Assembly: GCA_943737045.1 (NCBI GenBank)
Contig: CALSFV010000001.1
Span: 2,446,001 to 2,510,000, forward strand
Direction: 5' to 3'
Length of the DNA stretch: 64,000 nucleotides
From: Parapristionchus giblindavisi
Taxonomy: Eukaryota; Nematoda; Chromadorea; Rhabditida; Diplogasteridae
Shown: positions 11,899 through 23,755 of the stretch, piece after piece
Position numbering within the stretch: position 1 is the first letter of the stretch
How the letters are laid out: the number at the start of each line of letters is the position of its first letter
Made by a program: the position numbers and the translations under genes
The notes under the pieces: generated by a model
Seen by the model: only the letters and a program-made list of their open reading frames with translations
What the model was told of the DNA's origin: nothing
Database searches by the model: none

Positions 11899-13221
11899 TT
11901 AGACCAAATCGAATATCTCATAAATCAATAACCAATCATAACCAAACTTCTGAAGAATCTGCTTGAACGTTCCTGAATTGATAAAATAGATCGATATCAA
12001 TTGATAAATCAATAGTAACTACCTTTATATGTTTTAGACTCAGCTTCAACGAACAATTCACAATCTCCATAAAATATTATATGACTAGAGGCAAGATCCA
12101 ATTTTCTGTTAAAAGTCTGCAATTCATTTTATTGATCAATTTTGATTCAAAAATGTACCTTCCATTGCATTGGCTTTCCTTTAGCTATTGATTCATTTGT
12201 TGTTTTTACTCCTGAACAGAACCGATGAATTAAGGTATTCTGAATTATTGATTACCTTCTTTACCGTACATTGCAACTCCACTCTGTTTATCGATTATGA
12301 CACAATCATTATGATAGAGATCAGCGATAGCAATGTGATTTACCTGAATCAATAATTCTTAATATCAAAATAATCAATAAAATACACATACAGATGCAGA
12401 TAAATCATAAAGCTATTCTATGAAGTGACATGCACTAAATTTTTTGCCCTTTTTTGAATTTTCCCAAATTTCCCAGTGTTTTCCCGATAAAAACTTCGAG
12501 AAATTCATTATGGGGAAAATTGATTTTTTTTCTTTTTTTGCAATTTTTCAGAACGGCAAAAGCTGATTCAAACAAAATTTCTTAATGAAGTTTTTAACCA
12601 ATCTTTCATGGTAATGCATACCTATTGTGAGGCCTTTCGAAGAACAATTACCAAAATTTAAAAAAAAGGTTTACGAGCCAATTTCTGCTAACTATAATCA
12701 GATCGGAATTATCTTTTCGCTACGCCAGGAAATGCAGTTTTGAATATAAGAAGTGATGTTATATGAGCTATAAGCGAAAAAGTCTGATTTTCACGGCTTT
12801 TGAAACCAGTGGCCATATGCATGAACAACGGGAAAACCGTTTTCCAGGAAAATGTGACGTCATCATCGTAGGCGGAGGCGTTTTCCAAAAATCCTCCGCC
12901 TTCGCTGATGACATCACATTTTCCCGGAAAACGGCTCATGCATACGGTCACAGGAGAAAATTTTCTCGAAATTCCCCGAAAAAAAATTCTCGCACACTCC
13001 TGAAATGCATTGGCAAACGATTCATATTTTTTTCAATCCGAAGGAATTAAGTAAAATGACCCACCGTTTTAAAATACTTATTGATTTTAGCCTCAAGAAC
13101 ATCAATAATCACTTCAGCCTCTGTAAATATAGAGTGAAAATGATAATGCAATGAATAGATTATAGATAGAAAATAGATGAAAAGGGCATGATCACTAACC
13201 TTCTCTCGCCACGTTCACCAT
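11899..13221 (-). CDS. SnoaL/DUF4440-like small protein, paralogue 2
   Basis: Six exons (13200-13221, 13065-13120, 12256-12343, 12159-12211, 12023-12116, 11899-11972) give about 128 residues. Key stretches are VARE-E-AEVIIDVLEAKIN, HIAIADLYHNDCVIIDKQSG, AMYGKEGVK, SSHIIFYGDCELFVEAE and KQILQKFGYDWLLIYEIFD. They align position by position with paralogues 1 and 3, including the final W.l.YEIFD strand. Exon phases are the same in all three genes. The intron between exons 2 and 3 (12344-13064) is 721 bp, against tens of bases in the other copies, because it holds an inserted palindromic element. Function is unknown; an NTF2-like fold is inferred. Confidence 0.78.
12812..12946. mobile_element. Long palindrome within SnoaL-like intron
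   Basis: The arms CCGTTTTCC-GGAAAATGTGACGTCATCA..GGCGGAGG (from 12837) and its near-perfect reverse complement (to 12934) face each other around a short loop. Weaker pairing (ATGCATG) extends outward. The flanks (12430-12800 and 12950-13060) are also unlike the surrounding exons. This looks like the core of a foldback or MITE insertion; outer ends were not fixed. Confidence 0.6.
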
Positions 13222-13656
13222 TCTCTATATCACTCTCTATCTTTCTCTCTCTGTCTATCTTTCTCCCTTCATCTTCTATTTGTTCTTCACTATAAACGTT
13301 TGTTAAACATTTGGAAGACAGAACAATACAAGTCAATTCATGCCTCCAATCAATCAATAATGGTATTCTTTACAAATCTATCAAAAGAACGGAAATGAAA
13401 GAAAAAAAAACAATGTATACAAAAATGCACGTAAAAAGGAAAAGGGATTGTTTCATGAAATATAAGTACAGATATGTATCGGAAGATTGAAATCGATCAC
13501 AAAATTATGTGGTATAGTTCGATTAATTTTATTCTGTTATGTTCTACTAGTTACGTTCTATTTACACATCTTTATCAGTTACAAAGATACAAGTACGACA
13601 TCATTCATATGAAAGTACTAACATGAGTAAACTCATTGATTTATTGATCTATTGAT
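13222..13656. other. Spacer between SnoaL-like paralogues
   Basis: No exon is recognised. The interval holds the promoter side of paralogue 2 and the 3' flank of paralogue 3, plus a C/T-rich run at about 13200-13270 next to the paralogue 2 start codon. Confidence 0.4.
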
Positions 13657-14310
13657 TTATTCCGCATCAAAAATCTCATAGAGCACAATCCATTCATTAC
13701 CTTCCTTAGCGAAAAGCTGTTCGAATGATCCTTAATCAATCAATAAATCAGCATATCGATTGATTATATACCGTACCCTTCATGACAGTTCCAGTCGAGA
13801 GAATAATAGTTTCAAATGAAGATTGAACATGGAATCGATTATCTCCAAGAGAAGTTACCTTTTGATTGAATGGCTCAAAAGTATTTAATTATTTACTTCC
13901 GAGTATTTTGATCGAAAACCTTGAATTCCGTTTTGCCCAGTTCAATGAAAGGAGCAAGCATCTTTCTGATCTCTACAATCACAAATAAATTAAATCCATA
14001 AATATATTTTATGACAAATGATTTAATTAATTCTATACATAATTACTCACCATCTCTTCCATAAGCACTCTTTTGGTTCTTCTTATCTACAAGTACTCCA
14101 TGCTTACCGTATACTTGAATTACCCTCTCCAAATCTCCCTTAATTTTTTGTTGATATTTTAATATTTTAAAAATAGCGACATACCGAGTTGTAAGCCTCC
14201 ACGTTCTGCTTAGTCAGTTCATTATAAAGATCTTCGACTACAATTGAAATATTTACAAAGAGAACATAAAGTACTTCAAGTCATTTGATTACAATCAACT
14301 CACCAGACAT
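13657..14310 (-). CDS. SnoaL/DUF4440-like small protein, paralogue 3
   Basis: Six exons (14304-14310, 14185-14237, 14051-14138, 13920-13972, 13777-13858, 13657-13730) make a 118-residue protein. The first exon is only seven nucleotides (ATGTCTG). The product reads MSVEDLYNELTKQNVEAYN, then QVYGKHGVLVDKKNQKSAYG, RDEIRKMLAPFIELGKTEFK, NRFHVQSSFETIILSTGTVM, and KEGNEWIVLYEIFDAE. This is the cleanest SnoaL-like/DUF4440 (NTF2-fold) example of the three. C. elegans has several similar uncharacterised small proteins. Exons of 88, 53 and 74 nt match those of paralogue 2. All phases agree, so the model is strong even though the role is unknown. Confidence 0.85.
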
Positions 14311-14691
14311 GATGAAGAAGAGTCTATTGAATAGGGTGAATAAAGTATGAATGAAGAATGGAGAGAAGTATACATCTATATATCATCGAATGTAGTCGAA
14401 CACGTTCATTTTGTTCACTACAATCTCTTCTTCTCTATCTTCTCTTAATCGCATCAATATCATTTTTTGTATTGAAAGAAGAGTAGTAATACTTGTTTAT
14501 CAGAGTAGACTAATCAGTAATGTATACACATATGAGAGGGTTTAGTTGTCTGATACAATGATACACGTAGACAATATGAGATCAATACGATGAATTATGG
14601 AAATGAGCACCTAAATGTTAGTACAAAAGCAAATAACAATGAATGAAATATGAATAATCAATACGCCTAATAATCAATAAATCAATAATCA

Positions 14692-17600
14692 CTAGTGGAA
14701 AGCCATATTGGCCGAAATAAGAGGAATTCCTAATGGAAATCTGGATGAGATAAGATTAAGACAATTAGTAAGATTAGTAAATGAGAGTTTATCATCAATT
14801 TTATGATGAGATGATATGAGAATAGAAGGAGGAGATAGAGATAATGAAGATATTAGAGTAGATAATGATGATGATGGACATGGTTGTATTATAGAAGATG
14901 GAAGAAATGATGAGAGCTCCATCAGATATCCACTCAAATTGATTAGATCAGAAGAGTTTATATTATCTACCATGTTTATTTCATAAAAATTATATTATTA
15001 TTATCGAATAAAACATTGTAGATCAACAATATTTTGATCTACAAAAATGTATTATTGATATTATTATTTAGAATTTTTCTTTGGATGGAATTAACCAAAC
15101 TGTCATAAGATACCTATGAACAACCGCAGTGTTGAGTAGGGCGACGTTTGCGAATGCAGATGAGTATGTAGTACCACTCTGAAGGAATGAAACATTGTGA
15201 AACATCGTCTACCGTATACCAACCATTGAGTATTCAACACCACGAGTTGTAACAATCGTATGTGGTAGAGTAGAAAAGATCTCCAGAAGACGATTGAGCT
15301 AAAAATCGATCGAATATCCAAATCAAGGTTCATCTTGGAAGGATATATGTACCTCCTGTGTGGTTACTGTAGATCGATCAGAATAGAACAAAACTGATGC
15401 ATCTCTCAGTTCTTTCTCATCTTCTTCTAATAATCTTGAGATTTCTTCAAGAGGTAGATCATTCTACAACTAATCAATATATACAATCGATCAATAATTA
15501 ATCTTAACCTGAGTATCTGTCTCGATTATTCTCATTCGTATCCCTTCCGGTAGACCTACATCAGCACCAAATGGAGATTGTCCACGTGAATGAGGCCATA
15601 ATACAATGACCTAAACGATAAGGGGGCGGATTCTAGCCAAACCCGTCTGAAGTATGCCTCACCTCTGTCAATCCATTCAATGAAGATACAGAATCAAGTG
15701 CATGTTGAAGTCGACTATTGAGTCGATCTCCTGTTGAAATCACAACGACAAGGGAACGAATGGACTGAATATGAGAAGATTAATGAACAAAGATCAAAGA
15801 TTAAGAATACCTTAGTAGTGAATGGATCAAAAGGAAGGAGAGAATTGGTGAGTGGAGTTCGTCCAGTTTTCACTCCATGATGCCGATACCATACCACCTA
15901 AATGAAAAGATCAAAGATCAACTTTTACAGAATATAAATATATATTCATACCTGCAATGTTGTGAGGACAATTTTCTCAACACTTGCAAAGTATCGATGA
16001 TATAGTAATCGACCTGAATGAATGAAATAAAAGATAAAGTCATAGAATATGATAAAGAAGAATAAACCTCGTTGTTTCATTCGAAGAATACGAGAAGTCG
16101 GAAATGAGGACAAAATATCGTTTACCTACAAAGAATAATGAATGAATCAATATATATCAGATATCGATTAGATACCGTACTTAATCGATAATTCACTCAC
16201 CAACAGTACATTCTTCTCGGGAATCCTCACCGCTGCAGATTTCCAATCGATAAACTAAAAATTTATAAAGATCAAAGATCAAATATGAGTGGAAGAAATG
16301 AACCTCATCAAAGGGTAGCTTCCAATCATCAGATAATACTACTGGAATACATCCTGCACGAAGAGATTCGAGAAATCTGAAAAGTCGTCTACAGTAATCC
16401 TCGACTACACAATAGACTACAATACCTGAATGATCCTAATCGACGTCCACGTGGAGTAAGACAAAAGGTTGAATTCATCATTAATGTCTCATAATCCCAT
16501 CTAGAAAGATCAAAAATCAATATTTATATGAACTATCAAAGAGTAATCAATCGAAAATCGTACTCACTTATCGTATTCTGCATTATCTGCCTCACATCGT
16601 TCATCCTGATGAGCTTGCCAATCATGATTGTGACGACACGTAGTCAACATCGGAGTCCTACAACGATTCTATCAAGGTAAAGTAATCCTGATAGTATCGA
16701 TCGATACCTTGATGGACAGTGTAAATGATGAAGTGAATCACGAGTCTCTGATCCAATACCGTATACATATCTTAACAGAAATATCGATTAGATAATTATT
16801 TAAATAAATGAACTGAAACCTTTTTCCTTTAAATGAAACCAATACGGGATCACGATCTGTCAGAGTATACGAACGCTTCAAATATTAAATATTATTTTGT
16901 TTTCATAAATATAAAAAAATATAAGTAACATTAATAAACAAACGTCAATCGATTCTCTAATCGGATGTTCCTTATGAAATAGTGGAAAAGATACATCAAA
17001 TCCATGCCGAAACTTCTAAAACGAAATCAATCGATAAAGATGGATCGTCCTACAGTACTCTTTCACCTGTGAACTCGCGCTGGCTCTCGCCACGATTGCT
17101 TTTCCTGTGTCGAATCCGAGATGTTCCGCCGCGTAATCAGGATACGTACCTGAATATTCAATGTTTTAGATGTTGGAATTACAATTGTGACCAAATATAG
17201 AGCTGAACAAATCAATAAAACGTCTTAAATATGGTAAAATAGATAACCATGATATAAATTGAATATGATATGATTCGATCCTCCATTCCATATATCTGGT
17301 GGCATTTCTTTCATCAACGAAGGCATATTTTGAACGAAATTCTCACTAAATAAAGTCAGTTATCGATCGTATCCATATGGTCTACCGTATACCTGATCTT
17401 ATCTCGATCAGTTGTATCAATCGATAAAATGAATAAACATGCTTCAGATGGATTGGATGTGTAGAAGGCAGATTCTCGTATTGATGACAGGATTTTAGAA
17501 TATGTCTGAAGAAGATTACTTATGGAAAGATCAAAGATCAACCAAAATCAGAAATAAACATCAAAGATCAAAGATCAATCGAACAAACCTCTGAAGTTCC

Positions 17601-17993
17601 TTGTTCTCCTTCAATTCTTTCCTCATCTGGATATACGTACACCTACAGTAATCATTAACAATGATTACTGTACAATATCGATTGATTACCTTTAATCGAT
17701 TTCCCTTACACTTTGAGAGATCAAAACATGTATCCATCGAACATAATGAATCACTACAATAATTATCGATTGATTAGCACAGAATGTTTTGTTCTACCGT
17801 ACCCCACTACTCTTTGTACCATCGGCAATGGGTCTTCATTTGTATTCATAAATGATGATGGTTTGTGTATTCTTCCATCTTCTTTTATCAATCTTTTTCT
17901 ATATACAATAAACAATCCATAGAAGATAAGAATGAAAAGAAGAAGAATATAACGATGACGGATCTTCATTCTATTCCTTTTATATTCATTCAA
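14692..17993 (-). CDS. rib-1: Exostosin-1-like heparan sulfate glycosyltransferase
   Basis: Minus-strand gene of about 20 small exons. The N-terminus ([20 protein letters not shown]) is a type II Golgi signal anchor; ATG 17991-17993 is the first in frame and 17967-17969 an alternative. GT47 exostosin features follow in order: [110 protein letters not shown], and [13 protein letters not shown]. These match EXT1, which with its partner polymerises the GlcA-GlcNAc backbone of heparan sulfate in the Golgi. A C-terminal part follows in the position of the EXT1 GT64 domain ([32 protein letters not shown], final [10 protein letters not shown]), but strongly diverged: SDRST stands where a DXD motif is expected. 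The last two exon junctions are less certain. Confidence 0.85.
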
Positions 17994-18280
17994 TCATCAC
18001 TGCAAAAGGATACAATACTTGTATGTATTTCATTATTATTCTCGACTATTATTCAATCCTCCGATCATTTATTTTCCCTTTTCTCTTTATAATATTAAAT
18101 TTGTCTTTTCTCATTTTGACATTCTTCTCTCTTTACAAATTCTTCATACTACCATTGTTTTGCTTCTTCTAATAAGTTTTTTGTCATCATTTTGTTCTTC
18201 CTTTCGATAGAACCGATTGACTCGCTTACACCCATTCGAGTACTTCTTATCCTTCATTCTCATGAGATTGAGTAGTATAG

Positions 18281-18365
18281 ATAGAATGGGAGGAGGGAGA
18301 GGGAGAGGTAGAGGTGGAGGGAGAGGGAGAGGGAGAGGCAGAGGGAGAGGGAGAAGGAGAGGGAG
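18281..18365. repeat. GA-rich purine tract
   Basis: Nearly uninterrupted purines built on GGGAGA and GAGGGA (plus strand), with a few T and C interruptions. Similar tracts recur in the window at about 41084-41130, 41322-41411 and 41936-41972. Confidence 0.8.
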
Positions 18366-19130
18366 AATGAACTCTATAGTATTCGATATTCGTTGATCGT
18401 AGGGCGCATGCATACTGGCATTTAAAATATTTTGCGACAAGTATATAAATTTGATATCAATGACAATTCTTCTATGGTAAAGAGAATTGATCTAGAATAA
18501 AGACTTTGATGGTAGAGAGGGGGTAAGAATAGGAGAGGTAATAATAATGATAAAGCAATCTAACTAACACATTCTGGACTTTTTCTAATTGTCGATCTAA
18601 GTCCTTTGAAAAGAATGTGAATACCGGGACACAAAAGATGAAAGTGGAAGAGGATATCTCATAAACGTAACTCATATCGATATCCATCTCATCGAACCAT
18701 AATCATTCATGGCTAAAACTACTTAATCTTGAAAAGGATACTCCCCTTTAGTTCTATCCATTAATCCATGTTTATCTCTCTTCAACTCTCACTTTCAAAT
18801 CTAATCAAACATTGACTTTTTAATGTATATCTATTCATTCCCATAACACTGTCTACTCAATCCCTCCCTCCTTTCTCTTCCTTCTTCCATATGAAGAAGA
18901 AGAACAGAGACATGTTCCAAGGTTGAATTAAAATTGTGATGGCAGATAGAGAGAGAGAATAAGAATAGGGTAAAGAAAGCATGACACCTCCCCCCTCGAT
19001 TGAGTTGCTTACGGGTTCTACCTCTATGCTTCGTCCTTTCTCGACCTTTAACACACAATATTGTAACTGGCAATAACAAAAGAACAAAAGGGAGACGATA
19101 GATACGGGAGGGTAAAAAGAACCTCTGTGC

Positions 19131-19548
19131 CAGGGCTGTGCGGCATGGCCATGCCGGTATGCCGAATATGCCGTTTATGCCGGTTTCTTCATGCCGCTTA
19201 TGCCGTGCCGAAAACGGCATGAAAATTTTAAATATTTTCGGCATAAAACTACTAACTAAATGACAAAATTTGAGTATTTTTCAATATTAAAAAATACGCA
19301 AATAAATTTTTTCTGGTATTCGTCAGCTTTTTAAACCTGTAACTAAATCTTAAACATCGATTAACACATCTTTAGAAAAGGATTTTAATGTTTTCGCCTA
19401 AAACACTGAAATGTTGATAAAAATAGGATCAATTATCATTTGGAAACTTATGCCGAATATGCCGTTTTTATGCCGAAATATGCCGAAAAAAATATTCGGC
19501 ATATGCCGTTATGCCGTATGCCGAAAATATACTCGCCGCACAGCCCTG
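19131..19548. mobile_element. hAT-type MITE with ATGCCG subterminal repeats
   Basis: The 418 bp element starts CAGGGCTGTGCGGC and ends with the exact reverse complement. It is flanked by a perfect 8-bp direct repeat, CTCTGTGC, at 19123-19130 and 19549-19556. An 8-bp target duplication and termini beginning CAG are hallmarks of hAT transposons. Both ends are packed with TATGCCG/CGGCAT words, probably transposase binding repeats, while the middle is AT-rich and non-coding. It is therefore a non-autonomous, fairly recent insertion. Confidence 0.88.
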
Positions 19549-20103
19549 CTCTGTGCCCTCTAGACAGGTTGATCACAGTGAAATTGAGTTGAGAACATCA
19601 TCACAATAGATAGAAAAGAGACCTTCTGGAACAATCAATATATCATTCTGATTGTCAGGCAAAGAAAACGAAAGATCAACATGAGAACATTCTCAATCAC
19701 GTCTATCAAGACTTCCATTCGTAATCAAGATTACATTGTTTTTGATTGAGAATACAAATGATATGAATCATTGAACACTCAGAAATAGATGAGGAAGAAA
19801 TGCATGACGAACATGAGGATCGATATGATTGAAATTTTTGCTAATCCGATAAATTTTTCAATCCTGTTGAAAAGAGGATACACAATACAATGATACCGTA
19901 CCAAACACTATAACAACATGAAATAACTGAAAGTGCAAAATATACATAAACCAGATGAGACCGTGAAAAATAATTGAATGAGCGTTGTTGTCCCGATAAA
20001 TTTCCTTTCATGTTATCAAATACGAGTTGAAAAGTTCAAACATTACACAAACACTGATAACAGAACAAAAACTTTGAAAACAGGATGATCAGTTCTGACC
20101 AAG

Positions 20104-20338
20104 GACATGAGCCCCCTAAACTGTCATGAGCCCCCTCAATTTTCATGGGCCCCCTCAATTTTCATGGGCCCCCTCAATTTTCATGGGCCCCCTAAACTTT
20201 TTGAGCATTGTTTGAGACAATAGCACGATACCATGAGCCCCTTCAATTTTCATGAGCCCCCTCAATTTTCATGGGCCCCCTAAACTGTCATGGGCCCCCT
20301 CAATTTTGATGGGCCCCCTCAATTTTCATGAGCCCCCG
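20104..20338. repeat. Minisatellite, about 20-bp unit
   Basis: About ten copies of a unit close to TCATGGGCCCCCTCAATTTT, with variants CATGAGCCCC and CTAAACTG. They come in two blocks separated by a short unique spacer at about 20200-20232. Each unit contains GGGCCC, so the array is strikingly GC-rich within AT-rich DNA. Confidence 0.85.
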
Positions 20339-20976
20339 CAACCAGAATAGAGCCGAACACTCTTCATTACTGTAATATGAATCAACAATGAATGATGATG
20401 GTGTTGTAACCTCTAAGCTTCTTCTTCTTCTTCCCCTTCTTCCCTTCCTCTTCGAATTACAGTAGAAGAATGTGCAACTGGTTGAATCATGATCAAATGA
20501 GGAGGAAAAAACTAATAGATTGAATATCCTTCCTCCATCTATGCCATGAGGAAGAACTACGTATTATAGTCCTCTTTCCACAAATCGAGTTACATCCATG
20601 AAGAGAGAATAGAATATGGGGAGAAGTAGGACCGGAAAGATTGAAGAGTTAAAGCATCTCATGGTCGGAAAAGTAGAAGATCACAGTGGGATACAACAAC
20701 ACTGAGAAACAGTTAGAACGTCCATAAAACCATCACTACTATTGTATAAACTGTTCACAATTACCATCAAGTAACTGACTGGTTCAACAAAAAAATCATA
20801 TACCCAAATATCAATTGTTTAAAAAAAAACAGTTGATCTGTTTCAAAACTCTCGTTGCTTTTTCTCCATGCAGCCTTCAAAACTCCGACCCATCCTCTTT
20901 CTCTACCTCTACCTATCACAATCTCTCACTATTTCGTACACTCTTTCTATTCAACTCCTCCCCTTCCTCTTCCTCC

Positions 20977-20984
20977 TATATAAG
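20977..20984 (+). promoter_or_regulatory. TATA box of collagen copy 1
   Basis: TATATAAG within CTCCTATATAAGGACATGG, 57 bp before the start codon, follows a long pyrimidine run. The same sequence and spacing occur in all four copies. Confidence 0.7.
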
Positions 20985-21033
20985 GACATGGAGCTTGTTC
21001 ATCAACAGAGTTCTTCTCTCCACTCCAATTCCA

Positions 21034-22176
21034 ATGGATTTGGAACATAGAATCAAGGCTTACAGATTCGTCGCCTATTCGGCAGTCGCTTTCTCCGTAT
21101 GTTTAATATACTTATTACCTTTACTACTACCGTACTCTATAATCCCGCTTTTCTATCACATAAAGACTAAGAACATTACATTTTACTGAAATCATTACGC
21201 TCAGATGCCATCAAATATTGATTAGTCTTCATTCAATTTACCGTATTCTTCTTGTACCGTAAACTTTTAAGGTCGTCGCAGTCCTTTCCGTCTGCGTCAC
21301 CCTCCCCATGGTGTACAACTACGTCCACCATGTAAAGAGATCCATGGGAAACGAGATCTCCTTCTGCAAGGTACAGTAACCCATCTACATCAATCTACCG
21401 TAACCCTGCCATACTTATCGAACTCTTTGTAGGGATCCGCTAAGGACATCTGGTCTGAGGTCCATCACCTCAAGAACCTTCCCAATGCCAACCGTACTCG
21501 TCACGCCCGTCAGGCTTACGGAGAGGAAGCCGTTGTCGGAGGATCACAACAAGCTGGAGGTTGCGACGCTTGCTGCCTTCCTGGACCTCCCGGAGCTGCC
21601 GGTACCCCCGGTAAGCCCGGAAGACCTGGAAAGCCCGGAGCACCCGGACTCCCTGGAAACCCTGGACGTCCTCCTCAGCAGCCTTGCGAGCCCATCACTC
21701 CTCCTCCATGCAAGCCTTGCCCTCAGGGACCTCCCGGCCCTCCTGGACAGCCCGGTCAGCCTGGAGATGCTGGACAGCCCGGACAACCTGGACGCCCTGG
21801 AAACGATGCCGCCCCCGGAGAGCCTGGACCCAAGGGACCCCCTGGACCTCCCGGAAACCCTGGAGCTCCCGGAGCCCCTGGAGAGCCTGGAATCCCCGCA
21901 CGTTCCGAGCCCCTCGTCCCCGGAGAGCCTGGACCAGCTGGAGCCCCCGGACCTCAGGGACCTCCTGGTGCCCCTGGACAGCCTGGTCTCGACGGACAGC
22001 CTGGACAACCCGGACCCAAGGGACCCCCTGGACCCGATGGACAGCCTGGAGCCGACGGAAACCCCGGAGCCCCTGGACCCGCTGGACCTCCCGGTGGAGC
22101 TGGAGAGCGCGGTATCTGCCCCAAGTATTGCGCTATCGACGGAGGAGTCTTCTTCGAGGACGGAACTCGCCGTTAA
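21034..22176 (+). CDS. Cuticle collagen, copy 1 of 4
   Basis: Exons 21034-21096, 21272-21370 and 21433-22176 give 301 residues. Start [20 protein letters not shown], then a transmembrane stretch ([18 protein letters not shown]), the N-domain [17 protein letters not shown], and a basic RTRHAR cleavage site. Gly-X-Y blocks are broken by CDACCLPG and [13 protein letters not shown] spacers, and the C-terminus is [20 protein letters not shown]. This spacer and C-tail layout is that of the dpy-13/sqt-3 type cuticle collagens of C. elegans. The chain is secreted from hypodermis and trimerises. Intron 1 ends in an unusual CTTTTAAG acceptor, supported by phase and by the family N-domain. Codon use is strongly biased to GGA and CCC/CCT, as in highly expressed collagens. 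A polyadenylation signal AATAAA lies about 65 bp past the stop. Confidence 0.95.
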
Positions 22177-23698
22177 ACGATGCCATACCATCAACAATAT
22201 ACCACCAATTCATTCGTTACAAGCCATTCAATACCATTCGAATAAATGCTTGTACAATGATATCTTTACACACTATTCTCATTTAACAGAATATATTCAG
22301 TACATACACTTGATGATATAGTAGGGAAGGGTTGAACAGCATCATAGGTGTCCGTCATAAAAGAGACTATTCTATAGTCCTGTCATAGGGTAGACAAGAA
22401 TAGTCTAGCTTGATTTTCTGAAGAACTCTTACTACACCCAGTTGTCTCTCTTTGTCCACATATCTGAAAATGAGTAACAGTAGTCAGTGATCGTTTATGT
22501 TCTTTCCGATCAATGATGAGAATCACAGGTGGAGAAAATACGGGAAACCCATATTATAGGATGTAAATCAGCGAGTGTGACTGAGTACACAAGGGAAAAC
22601 AGCACATTTTCATAAATTTATAACAAAAAGCCATTTTTTGTCTTGCATGACGTCGTGCTAGGGCTCTGAGTAAGCTTCTGCCTGAGGGTTGCCCACGTAT
22701 GATGAGAATCACAACGTATCTCGGAAGAACATGATACATACGGAGAAATGCAGAAACAAATATAAGGAATACTGTAGTTTATATATTTCATTTCACTCTC
22801 TTGTACTTTATTTGATCGTAGCCTCGCCAATTCCGTCGTAGTATCAATCCTCTTTCTTGACGAGCTTCCATAGTGTGGGAATGGGGAAGATACCTAGATT
22901 GCCCTAGGCGTCAAAGTAAATCACATTCTTATTACTCTTTCTTATATGTTCCATTCTCTCGATTCTATTATGACTCTATGGCAAGGTCGAACCTAATCTA
23001 CTTTTAAACTCCATTCTCCTTCAGTAGTTGAAAGAGACAATGGTAAAAAACAATAGATCTTATCAAACATCAGTAAAACTCTAATAGATCAAGCACTCTT
23101 TTGCTTCATCACATTTTGATCCACTTTTTCAAAGGATAAATCTGTGATCTTATCAACCTAAAGAGGGGATACATTAAAGTAACGAAACATGTGGTGAAAC
23201 CATGAAACACTTCGAAAGAATATGCTTGCCAAACACATGAACAATTATTGATCCAACCACAGAGTATAATGATACATTTGATGTCATTAAGCCTTGATTA
23301 GACAGGTAAAAGAAGAAGGAGGAAAGTATAGTAGAATAAGGAGAAGTAGGACCGGAAAGATTGAAGAGTTAAAGCATCTCATGGTCGGAAAAGTAGAAGA
23401 TCACAGTGGGATACCACAACACTGAGAAACAGTTAGAACGTTCATAAAACCATCACTACTTATATTGTATAAACTGTTCACAATTACCATCAAGTAACTG
23501 ACTGGTTCAACAAAAAAATCATATACCCAAATATCAATTGTTTAAAAAAAACAGTTGATCTGTTTCAAAACTCTCGTTGCTTTTTCTCCATGCAGCCTTC
23601 AAAACTCCGACCCATCCTCTTTCTCTACCTCTACCTATCACAATCTCTCACTATTTCGTACACTCTTTCTATTCAACTCCTCCCCTTCCTCTTCCTCC

Positions 23699-23706
23699 TA
23701 TATAAG
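23699..23706 (+). promoter_or_regulatory. TATA box of collagen copy 2
   Basis: TATATAAG, 57 bp before the start codon, in the duplicated promoter. Confidence 0.7.
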
Positions 23707-23755
23707 GACATGGAGCTTGTTCATCAACAGAGTTCTTCTCTCCACTCCAATTCCA

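Larger units (their letters stand above)
17994..21033. other. Gene-poor interval with repeats
   Basis: Three kilobases without a convincing exon between the EXT1-like gene and the collagen cluster. It contains a purine tract (about 18281-18365), a hAT-type MITE, a minisatellite, and the start of the collagen duplication unit from about 20620. Open frames here come from low-complexity tracts or lie inside the MITE. Confidence 0.5.

Noticed and set aside
18831..19244. Minus-strand open frame of 137 codons
   Set aside because: It runs from unique sequence into the hAT MITE end and shows no protein family; the open frame reflects the CGGCAT repeats.
20104..20338. Regularly repeated short units suggesting a CRISPR array
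   Set aside because: Units are contiguous with no unique spacers, and the genome is eukaryotic; it is a minisatellite.
21485..22321. 278-codon plus-strand frame and 217-codon minus-strand frame, repeated in each collagen copy
   Set aside because: They are out-of-frame shadows of the Gly-X-Y repeat of the collagen third exon; GGACCTCC-type repeats stay open in several frames and on both strands.
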